Notes: generated by a model not told the origin, from the letters alone. A DNA stretch of 64,000 bases from an uncultured Pelagibacteraceae bacterium (GCA_902559395.1 CACEHR010000001.1:273779-337778), one strand, 5' to 3'; positions 33,781-42,902 are shown, counted from the stretch's first letter. A program made the numbers and translations.

Positions 33781-34959
33781 ATGGGTAATTCCTTCAAGAC
33801 TTTCCTGAAACATACAGCTAAAGATTTTCATAATCAGTCAGTAAATCCTCCTGTAGTTAGAGCTTCTACTATTATTTTTAAATCTATGCAGGATATTAAA
33901 AAAACTCAGAATAAATATTTGAAAGATCCAGTAAGTGGAAATTTTGATTATGGTCGACAGGGAACATCTACAACATATGCTTTACAACAAATTTTAAGAA
34001 AAATTGAAGAATGTTATAAGGTTTATCTAACCCCTACTGGTTTTGGTGCAATATTTCTTGGTGTGTTAAGCGTTGTGAAACCAGATGATGAAATACTTGT
34101 TACAGACTCAGTTTACTCGCCATCAAGACTTTTAACAGAAACATACCTTAAAAAATTTAATATCAGAGCAATATTTTATAATCCAAATGATATTAACGAC
34201 CTTAAAAGTAAGATTACAAAAAAAACAAAGCTTATTTTTGTTGAAAATCCTGGAAGCAACACTTTTGAATTTCAAGATTTATCTAAAATAGTTGCATTGG
34301 CAAAAAAAAATAAAATTTATACAGCCATAGATAACACTTGGGGAACACCTTATTTTCTGAAACCAATAAAGCTAGGTTTTGATATGTCGATTGTCTCTGC
34401 AACAAAATATTATTCTGGTCACTCAGACGTAATGGGTGGCAGTTTAGCTATAAGTAAACGAGTTTTTAAATTAGTCGAAGCAACAAATAAAGTTTCAGGG
34501 TTAAGATTAGGTCCAGATGATGCATATTTAATTCTAAGAGGAATAAGAACTTTAGATGTAAGATTGGAAAAACATCAGGAAAATGCACTTAAAGTCTCCA
34601 AGTTTTTATCAAAACAGAAAAAAATAATTAAAGTTTTTTATCCATATAAAAAAGGCAGTCAAAATTATAAATTATGGAAAAAATATTATTCTGGAGCATC
34701 GGGTTTATTAGGATTTAAAATAAAATCAAAAAATAAAAACTCAGTGTTAAAATTTGTTAATTCTTTAAAACTTTTCGGATATGGATTTAGTTGGGGAGGT
34801 TTCGAAAGCTTAGCACTTTATCAAACACACCAAGCACTAGGTAAGAGACAATTTACAAATATAAATAAAGATGAACATATAATAAGGATGCATATTGGAC
34901 TTGAAGATCCTAAAGACATTATAAATGATATAAAACAAGCATTAAAATTTATTAAATGA
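33781..34959 (+). CDS. metC: Cystathionine beta-lyase-like PLP enzyme (Cys/Met metabolism family)
   Basis: 392 residues. Family blocks: FDYGRQGTSTTYALQ near residue 58, ETYLKKFNI, the PLP region AIDNTWGTPYFLKP near 185 and the lysine in SATKYYSGHSDVMGG near 207; SWGGFESLAL near 340 is characteristic of cystathionine beta-lyase (MetC). It should cleave cystathionine to homocysteine in methionine synthesis, although related gamma-lyases share these motifs. It heads an operon in which the MFS carrier overlaps its stop (ATGA). Confidence 0.82.
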   Translation: MGNSFKTFLKHTAKDFHNQSVNPPVVRASTIIFKSMQDIKKTQNKYLKDPVSGNFDYGRQGTSTTYALQQILRKIEECYKVYLTPTGFGAIFLGVLSVVKPDDEILVTDSVYSPSRLLTETYLKKFNIRAIFYNPNDINDLKSKITKKTKLIFVENPGSNTFEFQDLSKIVALAKKNKIYTAIDNTWGTPYFLKPIKLGFDMSIVSATKYYSGHSDVMGGSLAISKRVFKLVEATNKVSGLRLGPDDAYLILRGIRTLDVRLEKHQENALKVSKFLSKQKKIIKVFYPYKKGSQNYKLWKKYYSGASGLLGFKIKSKNKNSVLKFVNSLKLFGYGFSWGGFESLALYQTHQALGKRQFTNINKDEHIIRMHIGLEDPKDIINDIKQALKFIK

Positions 34960-36176
34960 GTTCAGAAAGTTTTACTATTAGCAAAAAAGCACTAATCACT
35001 TTAATAGCTGCTTCTATAGTTGTAATTATTTCTTTAGGAATAAGACAGACTTTTGGATTGTTTTATTTTGATTTTAACACTGACTTAGATATTTCCATTT
35101 CTCATTTTGGTTTTGTTATGGGATTGCAGTTATTACTTTGGGGAGTATTCAGTCCGTTGTTTGGTGTAATTACTGATAAATACGGAGGAGCGGTTGCAAT
35201 CTTTATTGGTTTTGTTTTTTATTTAGTTGGGGTTCTGCTTTTTTATTCTGGCTATAATACTGGAGGTTATTTTACTTTAACTATAGGAGTGATGATTGGA
35301 ATAGGCCTAGGCTCCACTGCAATAGGTATCCCGGTATCAGTAGTAGCTAAACATTTTCCAGCATCTAATAGAACTATTGCAACAGGAATTGTTACATGTG
35401 CAGGTTCATTTGGATATTTTGTATCACCTTTACTTGTAAGATATTCCTTAGTTGAAACAGGCTGGGAGAATACTCTTTTATATTTTTCTCTTCTTTTAGG
35501 ATTAGGATTAGTGGCAGCTTTGTTTGTTAGTACTCCAAAAATACCTGTAGGAGTTAATCAAGATAATAATCAAACAGCAAGTGAGGCTCTAAAAGAGGCA
35601 TTTGCAAACAAAAGTTTTATTTATCTCACTTTAGGTTTTTTTGTTTGTGGTTGGCATATTGCTCTAGTAGCAACACACATTCCTACCTATATGGCAGATA
35701 AAGGTTTGCCTGATTGGACACCTGCAATGGTTTTAGCCTTGATTGGTGTATTTAATATGGCCGGCACTATTACAAGTGGTTATTTAGCAACAAGGTATAG
35801 TAAGAAAAAAATATTAAGTGCAATATATCTTTTAAGAGGCGTTTCAATTATCTATTTTATTTTCTTGCCACCAAGTATATTTAATTCTGTAGTTTTTGGA
35901 GTTACTTTTGGTTTTTTATGGCTATCCACAGTTCCTCCAACAAATGGAATTGTTGCACATATATTTGGTACAAAATATGTTGGACTTTTATATGGAATAG
36001 TTTTTGTAAGCCATCAAATTGGTTCTTTCCTAGGAGCATATCTAGGTGGTGTATTTTACGAATTAAATGGAAATTTTGACTATGCATGGTACGGATCTAT
36101 CGCATTATCATTATTTGCAGGTCTGATACATTTACCTATAGTAGAGAAAGCAATTGAAAGAACTCAGCCAGCATAA
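34956..36176 (+). CDS. MFS transporter
   Basis: 406 residues with 12 predicted helices. DKYGGAVAI after helix 2 is the MFS loop signature (D-x-x-G), repeated in weaker form at YLATRYSKKKIL near residue 270. LSTVPPTNGIVAHIFGTKYVGLLYGIVFVSHQIGSFLGAYLGG near 320-355 is typical for the oxalate/formate or monocarboxylate subgroup (OFA-like). It starts inside the metC stop (ATGA), and its end overlaps the PabB-like start by 23 bases, so translation is probably coupled. The substrate is not known. Confidence 0.88.
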   Translation: MSSESFTISKKALITLIAASIVVIISLGIRQTFGLFYFDFNTDLDISISHFGFVMGLQLLLWGVFSPLFGVITDKYGGAVAIFIGFVFYLVGVLLFYSGYNTGGYFTLTIGVMIGIGLGSTAIGIPVSVVAKHFPASNRTIATGIVTCAGSFGYFVSPLLVRYSLVETGWENTLLYFSLLLGLGLVAALFVSTPKIPVGVNQDNNQTASEALKEAFANKSFIYLTLGFFVCGWHIALVATHIPTYMADKGLPDWTPAMVLALIGVFNMAGTITSGYLATRYSKKKILSAIYLLRGVSIIYFIFLPPSIFNSVVFGVTFGFLWLSTVPPTNGIVAHIFGTKYVGLLYGIVFVSHQIGSFLGAYLGGVFYELNGNFDYAWYGSIALSLFAGLIHLPIVEKAIERTQPA

Positions 36177-37368
36177 GTTTAAATTTAACCCTTATTTAGA
36201 GGATCTGTATCAATCAGATAAACCTTTAATTATTTATAAAGTAGAAGATGGCTATAACATTTATACAGATTTTTCAAAAAAGATCATTTTAACAAAAAAA
36301 AATATACATAAATTTCTTAATTCGTTAGAGAAAAAAAAATATAACAAAGAAACAGATTTATATCTTGGTTTTTTTGGTTACGAAATTTTATGTAATTTGA
36401 TTGGTATTAATTTAAAAAATAAAAAAAGGATAAACTTTTACAAAGGTATTTTTTATAAACCTGAGACTATAATTAAAATTAGAAAAAATATTAAAGTTAT
36501 ATCTAATATAAAAAAACATACATTTAACTATCAATTCAACAAAACTCAAATTTTAAGTCCTTTTAAGATTAATATTTCATATGCAAAATATAAAAAAATA
36601 TTTGAATTATTTTCAAAAAAAATAAGAGAAGGTGAGACTTATCAAATTAAAATTTGTACAAAATATAAGAATAAATCATTAATTAATCCTGTTAATTTTT
36701 TTTGGAAATTAATGCGTGTTAATGCTTCCCCAGAGTCATTTATGATAAAAGACAAGGATTATTCTATAGTAAGTTGCTCACCCGAAACATTAATCGATAA
36801 GAAAAAAAACAAAATTATAACAAAACCAATAGCTGGAACTTTTAAGAAAAAATTATTATCTAATAAAAATATAGCTCTTAAATATTTCAAAAATAATGAG
36901 AAAGAAACCAAAGAACATAACATGATAGTTGATATGGAAAGAAGTGATTTATCTAAAATTTGTAAACCAGGAAGTGTTAAAATACTCAAAAAAAAATATG
37001 TTGAGGAATACAAGCATCTTTTTCATTACGTTACTTCAATTGGTGGGATATTAAATAAAAATACAAAATTGATTGATATCATTAAAGCAATGATGCCAGG
37101 AGGATCTGTAATTGGCTGTCCTAAAATTAGAACTTTAGAACTTTTAAACAAGCAAGAAAAAGAAAGTAGAAATATTTTTACAGGCAGTTTTGGATTTATT
37201 AAATTTAATCAAGATATGAAGTTTAATATAATAATTAGATCTATATTAAATTATAAAAATCAGTCGGAAATCTCTGCTGCATCTGGCGTAGTATTAGATA
37301 GTTCACCAAAGAAAGAGTTTAATGAAAATTATATTAAAGCAAAATCTTTATTGGAGTTATTTAAATGA
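36154..37368 (+). CDS. pabB: Aminodeoxychorismate synthase component I-like / chorismate-binding enzyme
   Basis: 404 residues from a TTG start inside the end of the MFS gene; no ATG follows before the conserved part, so the start is uncertain. Chorismate-binding blocks: IREGETYQIKICTKY near residue 160, CSPETLIDK near 207, KPIAGTFKKK near 224, MIVDMERSDLSKI near 255, PGGSVIGCPK near 312 and GSFGFI, ASGVVLDSSPKKEF at the end. Classical E. coli PabB has PIKGT with a nucleophilic lysine, but here the motif is PIAGT as in anthranilate synthase. Context (pabA and pabC follow) nevertheless points to p-aminobenzoate for folate. A TrpE role remains possible. Confidence 0.75.
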   Translation: MKELSQHKFKFNPYLEDLYQSDKPLIIYKVEDGYNIYTDFSKKIILTKKNIHKFLNSLEKKKYNKETDLYLGFFGYEILCNLIGINLKNKKRINFYKGIFYKPETIIKIRKNIKVISNIKKHTFNYQFNKTQILSPFKINISYAKYKKIFELFSKKIREGETYQIKICTKYKNKSLINPVNFFWKLMRVNASPESFMIKDKDYSIVSCSPETLIDKKKNKIITKPIAGTFKKKLLSNKNIALKYFKNNEKETKEHNMIVDMERSDLSKICKPGSVKILKKKYVEEYKHLFHYVTSIGGILNKNTKLIDIIKAMMPGGSVIGCPKIRTLELLNKQEKESRNIFTGSFGFIKFNQDMKFNIIIRSILNYKNQSEISAASGVVLDSSPKKEFNENYIKAKSLLELFK

Positions 37369-37922
37369 TTTACATAATTGATCATCAAGACTCTTTTACT
37401 TGGAATGTTGTTCATCAATTTGCAAAATTTGATAAGGTAATTTGTACAAATTATTATGAAGTAAATAAGAAATTTCTTGATAAAAGTGATGTGATTGTTT
37501 TATCTCCAGGACCTGGATCACCAAAGGATTATCCCGCTACTTCAAAAATTTACAAAAAATACAAAGGAAAGAAAAAAATTATTGGCATTTGTCTTGGTTA
37601 TCAAATGATTTTGCATAATGAAGGGGGAAAAATAATACAGCAAAAAAAAATTTATCATGGCTTTCAATCTAAAATAAAAACAAATTATCAAAGTAAAATC
37701 TTTAAAAACAATCAACAGTTTAAAGTTGGAAGATATCATTCATTAAAATTAATGGAGCCATTTAAATCGAATTCAATTAAAATAACTATGAGATGTAGTA
37801 AAACAAAAATACCAATGGGACTTGAGGATAATCAAAATAAAATATACGGATTTCAATTTCATCCAGAATCTTTTTTAACAGAAAATGGCAACACTATTAT
37901 TAAAAAAATCTTATCAGCTTAG
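37365..37922 (+). CDS. pabA: Glutamine amidotransferase, PabA/TrpG type
   Basis: 185 residues. The class-I glutamine amidotransferase triad is visible: GICLGYQM with the nucleophile cysteine near residue 76, and FQFHPESF near 168 with His and Glu. IIDHQDSFTWNVVHQF at the N-terminus and LSPGPGSPKD near 45 complete the family profile. It supplies ammonia to the chorismate-binding partner. The start overlaps the upstream stop (ATGA); the pabC-like ORF starts 38 bases before its end in another frame. Confidence 0.9.
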   Translation: MIYIIDHQDSFTWNVVHQFAKFDKVICTNYYEVNKKFLDKSDVIVLSPGPGSPKDYPATSKIYKKYKGKKKIIGICLGYQMILHNEGGKIIQQKKIYHGFQSKIKTNYQSKIFKNNQQFKVGRYHSLKLMEPFKSNSIKITMRCSKTKIPMGLEDNQNKIYGFQFHPESFLTENGNTIIKKILSA

Positions 37923-38628
37923 TAATCTTAAAGAAGTTACTTTCAAAGATCTTTGGGGATCTAGAGGTGTATTTACTACAATGCGAATGGTTGGAAAACC
38001 TCCTAAGTTAATACTTTTAAAACCGCATTTAGAGAATTTAATAAAATCTACAAAAAAATATGGAATAAGAAAAAACAATTTAAAAAACATTATTAAAGAT
38101 TTAATTAACAAAAATACTCTATACAAAGGTTCTGACAATTTATTTCGTATAGCGTTAAATAAAAAATTGATATCAGTCTCAATTAGAAAAAGACCAAAAC
38201 CAAAAAGTAATTTTAATCTTTTATTGTTTAAATATAAACGAGTAGAACCAAATTACAAAAATCTCTATTATAAAAAAATATTGGCAAAATTAAGCAACGT
38301 TGACTCAACTAAATTTGATATTGCCCTAGTCACAAATGATAAAATTTTAGAAACTGGTACTTCAAATTTAGTTTTTGTGAAAAATGGAAAAATTTTTACG
38401 CCTAAAAAAAATTGTTATTTTGGTAACACACTTAAATTTATAAGTAAAAAAATTAAAATTAATTTTAAAGATATTTTTATTAAATCAATTAATGATTATG
38501 ATGAAATAATTCTTGTTGGATCTGGTAAAGGGGTAACATCAGTATCAAAAATAAAAGATCTTAAATGGAAGAGAAGAAAGACTAGTTGCTACATTAAGTT
38601 AAATAAAATATATAACTCTCTTATTTAA
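37885..38628 (+). CDS. pabC: Aminotransferase class IV, probable aminodeoxychorismate lyase
   Basis: 247 residues. SRGVFTTMRMVGKPPKLILLKPHLENL near residue 28, IRKNNLKN, the PLP-lysine region NYKNLYYKKILA near 127, ILETGTSNLVFVKNGKIFTPKKN near 152 and DEIILVGSGKGVTSVSKI near 213 fit the class IV fold. The EtGTSNLvf block is shared by PabC and branched-chain aminotransferases, and the operon position after pabA supports PabC, which makes p-aminobenzoate and pyruvate. The start at 37885 overlaps pabA by 38 bases; a shorter form from the ATG at 37981 would lose the SRGVF block, so I keep the longer one. Confidence 0.8.
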   Translation: MATLLLKKSYQLSNLKEVTFKDLWGSRGVFTTMRMVGKPPKLILLKPHLENLIKSTKKYGIRKNNLKNIIKDLINKNTLYKGSDNLFRIALNKKLISVSIRKRPKPKSNFNLLLFKYKRVEPNYKNLYYKKILAKLSNVDSTKFDIALVTNDKILETGTSNLVFVKNGKIFTPKKNCYFGNTLKFISKKIKINFKDIFIKSINDYDEIILVGSGKGVTSVSKIKDLKWKRRKTSCYIKLNKIYNSLI

Positions 38629-38630
38629 AT

Positions 38631-39029
38631 ATGAAAGATCCAAACAATCCTTGTATATTTTGTAAAATCAGAAAAGATGAGCTTCAGTTTGAAAACCAAT
38701 TGGCTTATTCATCTACAGATAGCTACCCTGTATCAGAATTTCATAGTCTTATCGTTCCTAAAAGACATGTAGAAACATATTTTGAGCTTAATAAAGATGA
38801 AATTCAGGCATGTAACGAGTTAATCTTTAAAACTAAAGAAAAAATTTTAAAAAAAGATTCTAGTGTTCAAGGTTTCAATATAGGCACAAATGTAGGAAAA
38901 TCTGCAGGCCAATCAATTATGCATTGTCATATTCATCTAATTCCCAGAAGAGAAGGAGATGTTGAGAATCCTCAGGGTGGTGTTAGGTCAGTGATTCCCA
39001 ACAAACAACACTACAAACGTAAACTCTAA
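38631..39029 (+). CDS. HIT family nucleotide-binding protein
   Basis: 132 residues. CIFCKIRKDELQFEN at the start carries a zinc-type C-x-x-C; FHSLIVPKRHVETYFEL near residue 42 and the histidine triad SIMHCHIHLIPRREGD near 103 complete the HIT domain. HIT proteins hydrolyse nucleoside phosphoramidates or dinucleoside polyphosphates. It starts 2 bases after pabC and ends the metC-pab transcript. No specific link to folate is known. Confidence 0.92.
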   Translation: MKDPNNPCIFCKIRKDELQFENQLAYSSTDSYPVSEFHSLIVPKRHVETYFELNKDEIQACNELIFKTKEKILKKDSSVQGFNIGTNVGKSAGQSIMHCHIHLIPRREGDVENPQGGVRSVIPNKQHYKRKL

Positions 39030-39047
39030 GTTGTTATTAAAGACAAA

Positions 39048-39078
39048 TTGACCAATACTTTTGGTTGAACTCTATAAG
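39048..39078 (+). promoter_or_regulatory. Possible sigma-70 promoter of the aprM-aprB-aprA operon
   Basis: TTGACC (39048-39053) and TATAAG (39073-39078) with 19 bases between, about 56 bases before the aprM start. Spacing is 2 bases longer than ideal. The gap between the HIT and aprM genes (39030-39134) holds no other gene. Confidence 0.4.
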
Positions 39079-39134
39079 TTTCTAGAATAGAAAACCCTAA
39101 ATTAATTCAATTTTATTTTACAAGGGTATTAAAA

Positions 39135-39935
39135 ATGTTTGCAACAAATCCTTTTTCAATTCTAGCTGAAACAGTTCCATCTATAGTTATGCAAGGTTTT
39201 GTCGTGTTAATGGTTTTATTAATTGTTGCAGGCACTCTTTTAGACATAATTCATAAAAAGAATGTGAAATACTTTTTTGAAAACGCCAAGAAAGCAAAAA
39301 AAAATGCGACCAAAGAACTGTCGACTGGTGAAAGAATTGCAGTTGTTTCAAAAACAATTGCATACGACATCGGAACTACATCAGAACTAGGGGCGGGCAA
39401 AAGAAGAGTAGCACATGTTCTTGGTATGTATGGTACTATATTGTTTTGGGTTGGCTCTGTTGTGATGATATTTTGTTATTCATCAGTAAATGCAGAAACT
39501 CCGACTATTTGGCCAATGATCTGGCATATTGGCGCTTTGATGACGATCTTAGGCGGATCATGGTTTTGGTTCTTCTTAAGAGTTGATGTTTATTCTGAAG
39601 CGCAACCTTGGTACAGAATTATTAAAGCAGATTTATTTGTATTAGCTCTGATTGCAACTTCCTTAACTGGATTTATTTGGTCATATCTTCAAGGTTTAAA
39701 TTTAGAAGGAAGATGGGATGCAAATTTATTTTTAGTATTATTTGTAGTTTCAAACTTAGTTTTATTTGGAGGAGTTTATTGGTCTAAGTTTGCACATATG
39801 TTTTATAAACCTGGGGCAGCAATACAAAAGAATTTAGCTGAAGCAGATGGTTCAAGAGATAATTTACCACCACCTGCAGATGCACCTGAACAATTTGGTT
39901 TGGGTATTAAAAGAGAACAACCTAAACATTATTAA
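39135..39935 (+). CDS. aprM: Adenylylsulfate reductase-associated membrane protein AprM
   Basis: 266 residues with about five membrane helices; long helices at ETVPSIVMQGFVVLMVLLIVAG, VLGMYGTILFWVGSVVMIFCY, IWHIGALMTILGGSWFWFF, LFVLALIATSLTGFIWSYL and LFLVLFVVSNLVLFGGVYW. It has the order aprM-aprB-aprA known from SAR11 and other sulfur-oxidising bacteria, where AprM is proposed to link the soluble AprBA enzyme to the membrane electron-transport chain. The C-terminus is a proline-rich cytoplasmic tail. The gene starts the operon; aprB follows after 33 bases with a strong GGAGAG site. Confidence 0.88.
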   Translation: MFATNPFSILAETVPSIVMQGFVVLMVLLIVAGTLLDIIHKKNVKYFFENAKKAKKNATKELSTGERIAVVSKTIAYDIGTTSELGAGKRRVAHVLGMYGTILFWVGSVVMIFCYSSVNAETPTIWPMIWHIGALMTILGGSWFWFFLRVDVYSEAQPWYRIIKADLFVLALIATSLTGFIWSYLQGLNLEGRWDANLFLVLFVVSNLVLFGGVYWSKFAHMFYKPGAAIQKNLAEADGSRDNLPPPADAPEQFGLGIKREQPKHY

Positions 39936-39968
39936 TTATGATAAAATTTAAAAAGGAGAGAGAATAAC

Positions 39969-40439
39969 ATGTCAACATTTGTATATATGACAAGATGTGA
40001 TGGCTGTGGTCATTGCGTAGATATTTGCCCATCAGATATAATGCACATTGATGAAAACATTAGACGTGCAAAAAATATAGAACCTAACTTTTGTTGGGAA
40101 TGTTATTCTTGTGTCAAAGCTTGTCCTAATCACGCTATTGATGTTAGAGGATATGCAGACTTTGCTCCAATGGGACACAGTGTTAGAGTAAGAAGGGAAG
40201 AAGAAAAAGGAACAATCTCTTGGAAAATTAAATTCAGAAATGGAACTGAAAAAAATTTCGTATCTCCAATAACAACTAAGCCTTGGGGAAAATTTATTCC
40301 TAAATTAGCTGATGGCGATAAACCTAATCAAGGTGAGATAAATTCACAAAGATTATACACTGAACCAGAAGGATTAAACATAGATGGAGAGCTTCCGAGT
40401 GTTCCAAAAGAGTCGTTCAAAAAAGGAGTTTACTATTAA
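39969..40439 (+). CDS. aprB: Adenylylsulfate reductase beta subunit
   Basis: 156 residues. Two [4Fe-4S] clusters are bound by CDGCGHCVDICP (residues about 9-20) and CWECYSCVKACP (about 48-59). The later part (GTISWKIKFRNGTEKNF) is the strand-rich AprB tail that wraps around AprA. It carries electrons between the AprA flavin and the membrane partner. The last base of its stop overlaps the start of aprA (TAATG). In this organism sulfite oxidation to APS is likelier than sulfate reduction because sulfonate-derived sulfite is generated nearby. Confidence 0.95.
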   Translation: MSTFVYMTRCDGCGHCVDICPSDIMHIDENIRRAKNIEPNFCWECYSCVKACPNHAIDVRGYADFAPMGHSVRVRREEEKGTISWKIKFRNGTEKNFVSPITTKPWGKFIPKLADGDKPNQGEINSQRLYTEPEGLNIDGELPSVPKESFKKGVYY

Positions 40440-42298
40440 TGGCTAGTCATAAAACTCATTACGAAGATTGCGATATATTAGTTGTCGGTGGAGGTATGGC
40501 CGGCACTGGTGCTACCTTTGAAGCAAGACACTGGGGTAGAGACATGAAAATTGTTTGTGTTGAAAAAGCTAACATTGATAGAAGTGGAGCTGTTGCTCAA
40601 GGACTTTATGCGATTAACTGCTACATGGGAATGCAGTGGGGTGAAAACCAACCAGAAGATCACGTAAGATATGCAAGAAATGATTTAATGGGAATGGTAA
40701 GAGAAGATTTAGGTTATGACATGGCTCGTCACGTAGACTCTACAGTTCATATGTTTGATGAATGGGGTTTGCCTATGATGAAGAACGAAGAAACTGGAAG
40801 ATATTTAAGAGAAGGTAAATGGCAGATAATGATTCATGGTGAAAGTTATAAACCAATTGTTGCTGAGGCAGCAAAAAAATCTGCAGACAAAATTTATAAC
40901 AGAATAATGATTACTCATCTTTTAATGGACGAGTCTCAAGACAATAGAATTGGTGGAGCAGTTGGGTTTAATATGAGAACAGGCGATTTTCATGTATTTA
41001 GAGCAAAAGCGGTAATTGTTGCTGCTGGCGGAGCTTCACACATTTTTAAACCAAGAGCCGTTGGAGAAGGAATGGGTAGAACTTGGTATGCTCCATGGAG
41101 TAATGGATCTGCATATGCATTACCTATTGCTGCAGGTGCAAAGATGACTCAAATGGAAAACAGAATTGTATTATGTAGATTTAAAGATGGATATGGACCA
41201 GTTGGAGCATATTTCCTTCATTTAAAAACATACACACAAAATGCAAATGGCGAAAATTATGAGAAAAAATGGTATGACCAAACTAAAGAGTTAGTTGGAG
41301 AATACATTGATCATCATCCAACACCAACTTGTTTGAGAAATCATGCATTTATCCAGGAAGTAGCTGCAGGCGGTGGACCAATCCACATGGTAACTACTGA
41401 GGCTTTCCAAGATCCACATTTAGAAACAGTAGGTTGGGAAAATTTCTTAGGAATGACTGTTGGTCAAGCTGTTGTTTGGGCATCTCAAAACATTGATCCA
41501 AAATATACAAATCCTGAGTTAACTACATCTGAGCCTTATGTAATGGGTTCACATGCTACTTGTTCTGGCGCATGGGTGAGCGGCCCAGAGGATTTATCAC
41601 CACCAGAATATTTCTGGGGTTATAACAGAATGCTAACTATTGATGGTTTATTTGGTGCAGGAGATACAGTTGGTGGAAGTGCCCATAAGTTTTCATCTGG
41701 ATCTTTTACAGAAGGTAGATTAGCTGCAAAAGCTGCTGTTAAATATATTGAAGACAAAAAAGCTGAAGGTGTTAAAGTTTCAGATAAACAGTGTGAGGAT
41801 TTCAAAACTACGATTTATAAACCACTAGAAAACTACACAGTTGCTAGAAATGAGATCACTGGTGGAACAGTTTCTCCTAGTTATATATCTCCAATTCAAG
41901 GTCTTCAAAGATTACAGAAAATCATGGATGAATATGTTGGCGGAATTACTTCAAATTATATGACTAATGGTAATATGCTGAAAAGAGGACTTGAGTTGTT
42001 AGATTGGCTTCAAGAAGACCTAGAGCATGTTGGAGCTGAAGATTATCATCAACTTATGAGAGCTTGGGAGTTAAAACACAGAGCTTTGACTTCTCAGTGT
42101 GTAACAGAACATACTTTATTCAGAGAAGAGACTAGATGGCCAGGGTACTATTATAGAGGGGATCATATGAAGCTTGATGATGAAAATTGGCATTGTTTAA
42201 CAGTTTCTAGACGTGATCCTAAAACTGGTAAATTTAGTATGGAGAAAGTTCCTGTCTACCACATAGTGGATGAGAATGAGAAGAAAAAAGCTTCTTAG
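40439..42298 (+). CDS. aprA: Adenylylsulfate reductase alpha subunit
   Basis: 619 residues, standard for AprA. FAD fold starts with DILVVGGGMAGTGATFEARHWG; DRSGAVAQGLYAINCYMG follows near residue 47; VAAGGASHIFKPR near 198 and GRTWYAPWSNGSAYALPIAAGAKMTQMENR near 217-250 are AprA blocks, as are GAGDTVGGSAHKFSSGSFTEGRLAAKAA near 405 and the R-W-P-G-Y-Y-Y-R-G-D end. The enzyme reversibly converts APS + 2 e- to AMP + sulfite; the reverse direction disposes of sulfite. It is translationally coupled to aprB. Confidence 0.97.
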   Translation: MASHKTHYEDCDILVVGGGMAGTGATFEARHWGRDMKIVCVEKANIDRSGAVAQGLYAINCYMGMQWGENQPEDHVRYARNDLMGMVREDLGYDMARHVDSTVHMFDEWGLPMMKNEETGRYLREGKWQIMIHGESYKPIVAEAAKKSADKIYNRIMITHLLMDESQDNRIGGAVGFNMRTGDFHVFRAKAVIVAAGGASHIFKPRAVGEGMGRTWYAPWSNGSAYALPIAAGAKMTQMENRIVLCRFKDGYGPVGAYFLHLKTYTQNANGENYEKKWYDQTKELVGEYIDHHPTPTCLRNHAFIQEVAAGGGPIHMVTTEAFQDPHLETVGWENFLGMTVGQAVVWASQNIDPKYTNPELTTSEPYVMGSHATCSGAWVSGPEDLSPPEYFWGYNRMLTIDGLFGAGDTVGGSAHKFSSGSFTEGRLAAKAAVKYIEDKKAEGVKVSDKQCEDFKTTIYKPLENYTVARNEITGGTVSPSYISPIQGLQRLQKIMDEYVGGITSNYMTNGNMLKRGLELLDWLQEDLEHVGAEDYHQLMRAWELKHRALTSQCVTEHTLFREETRWPGYYYRGDHMKLDDENWHCLTVSRRDPKTGKFSMEKVPVYHIVDENEKKKAS

Positions 42299-42319
42299 TA
42301 TATAATTTAATTTAATCAC

Positions 42320-42670
42320 ATGGATATTTTATCTAAAACAGATGATGAAATATATGAATTAGCCAAACCTATTTGGGATAATTTGGTTAAATCATCTAAT
42401 CTTAAAGATTATGGTGGGTTTACTAGAGATTTCTCTACTCAAATGCTTTTTGGTGCTAATGAGGTAGAGCTCGGGAAACAGTGGGCGAATAACAAGCTAA
42501 TCACTAATCTTAAAGAGACTTTTGAACCCTTTGGTTGCCTTAGAAGAGGAGATCACATAACTGTTTTAATTAAACAGACAAATAAAGAGATCCCAGGAGA
42601 GTTCCTTGGAAGGTTGGTTTTAGGAGTTGAGGACAATACAATTAAAGTTTTTGGGGCTACCATCTACTAG
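42320..42670 (+). CDS. Hypothetical protein next to aprA
   Basis: 116 residues, no membrane helix. Block STQMLFGANEVELGKQWANNKLITNLKETFEPFGCLRRGDHITVLIKQTNKEIPGEFLGRLVLGVEDNTIKVFGATIY looks like a helical part followed by a small beta-barrel. One cysteine (GCLRRGD) is present. It starts 21 bases after aprA on the same strand, suggesting a shared transcript and maybe a role in sulfite oxidation. I do not recognise a family. Confidence 0.7.
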   Translation: MDILSKTDDEIYELAKPIWDNLVKSSNLKDYGGFTRDFSTQMLFGANEVELGKQWANNKLITNLKETFEPFGCLRRGDHITVLIKQTNKEIPGEFLGRLVLGVEDNTIKVFGATIY

Positions 42671-42738
42671 GCAAAAAAAATTGCTTAATAATAAATAATT
42701 GTTTGACAAATTTCGTTGTGGGTGTATTGACGAATTTA

Positions 42739-42873
42739 ATGTTACTTTCTAACGTAAAAATTATCAATAAACTCTCAAATTTTAAAACTACATTTATTAA
42801 AGCAGGAATTATAGCAAGCTTAACAGCTTACTGGGGAGTGATTTTAGTTGGAACTTTTATCACTTTTAACTAA
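42739..42873 (+). CDS. Small single-helix membrane protein between apr and tauE-like genes
   Basis: 44 residues: a basic amphipathic start (MLLSNVKIINKLSNFKTTFIKAG), one helix (IIASLTAYWGVILVGTFITF) and an Asn end. The ORF is 30 bases before the TauE/SafE start. No ribosome site stands out, and it could also be a chance ORF in AT-rich sequence; the hydrophobic profile and compact placement favour a gene. Confidence 0.5.
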   Translation: MLLSNVKIINKLSNFKTTFIKAGIIASLTAYWGVILVGTFITFN

Positions 42874-42902
42874 GTTGTTTTTTAACAATTTTTAAATTTT
42901 TT

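Noticed and set aside
42671..42738. Weak hairpin AGGCAA/TTGCTT after the unknown gene at 42320
   Set aside because: Short stem with a wobble pair and no T-tract; likely chance in AT-rich sequence.
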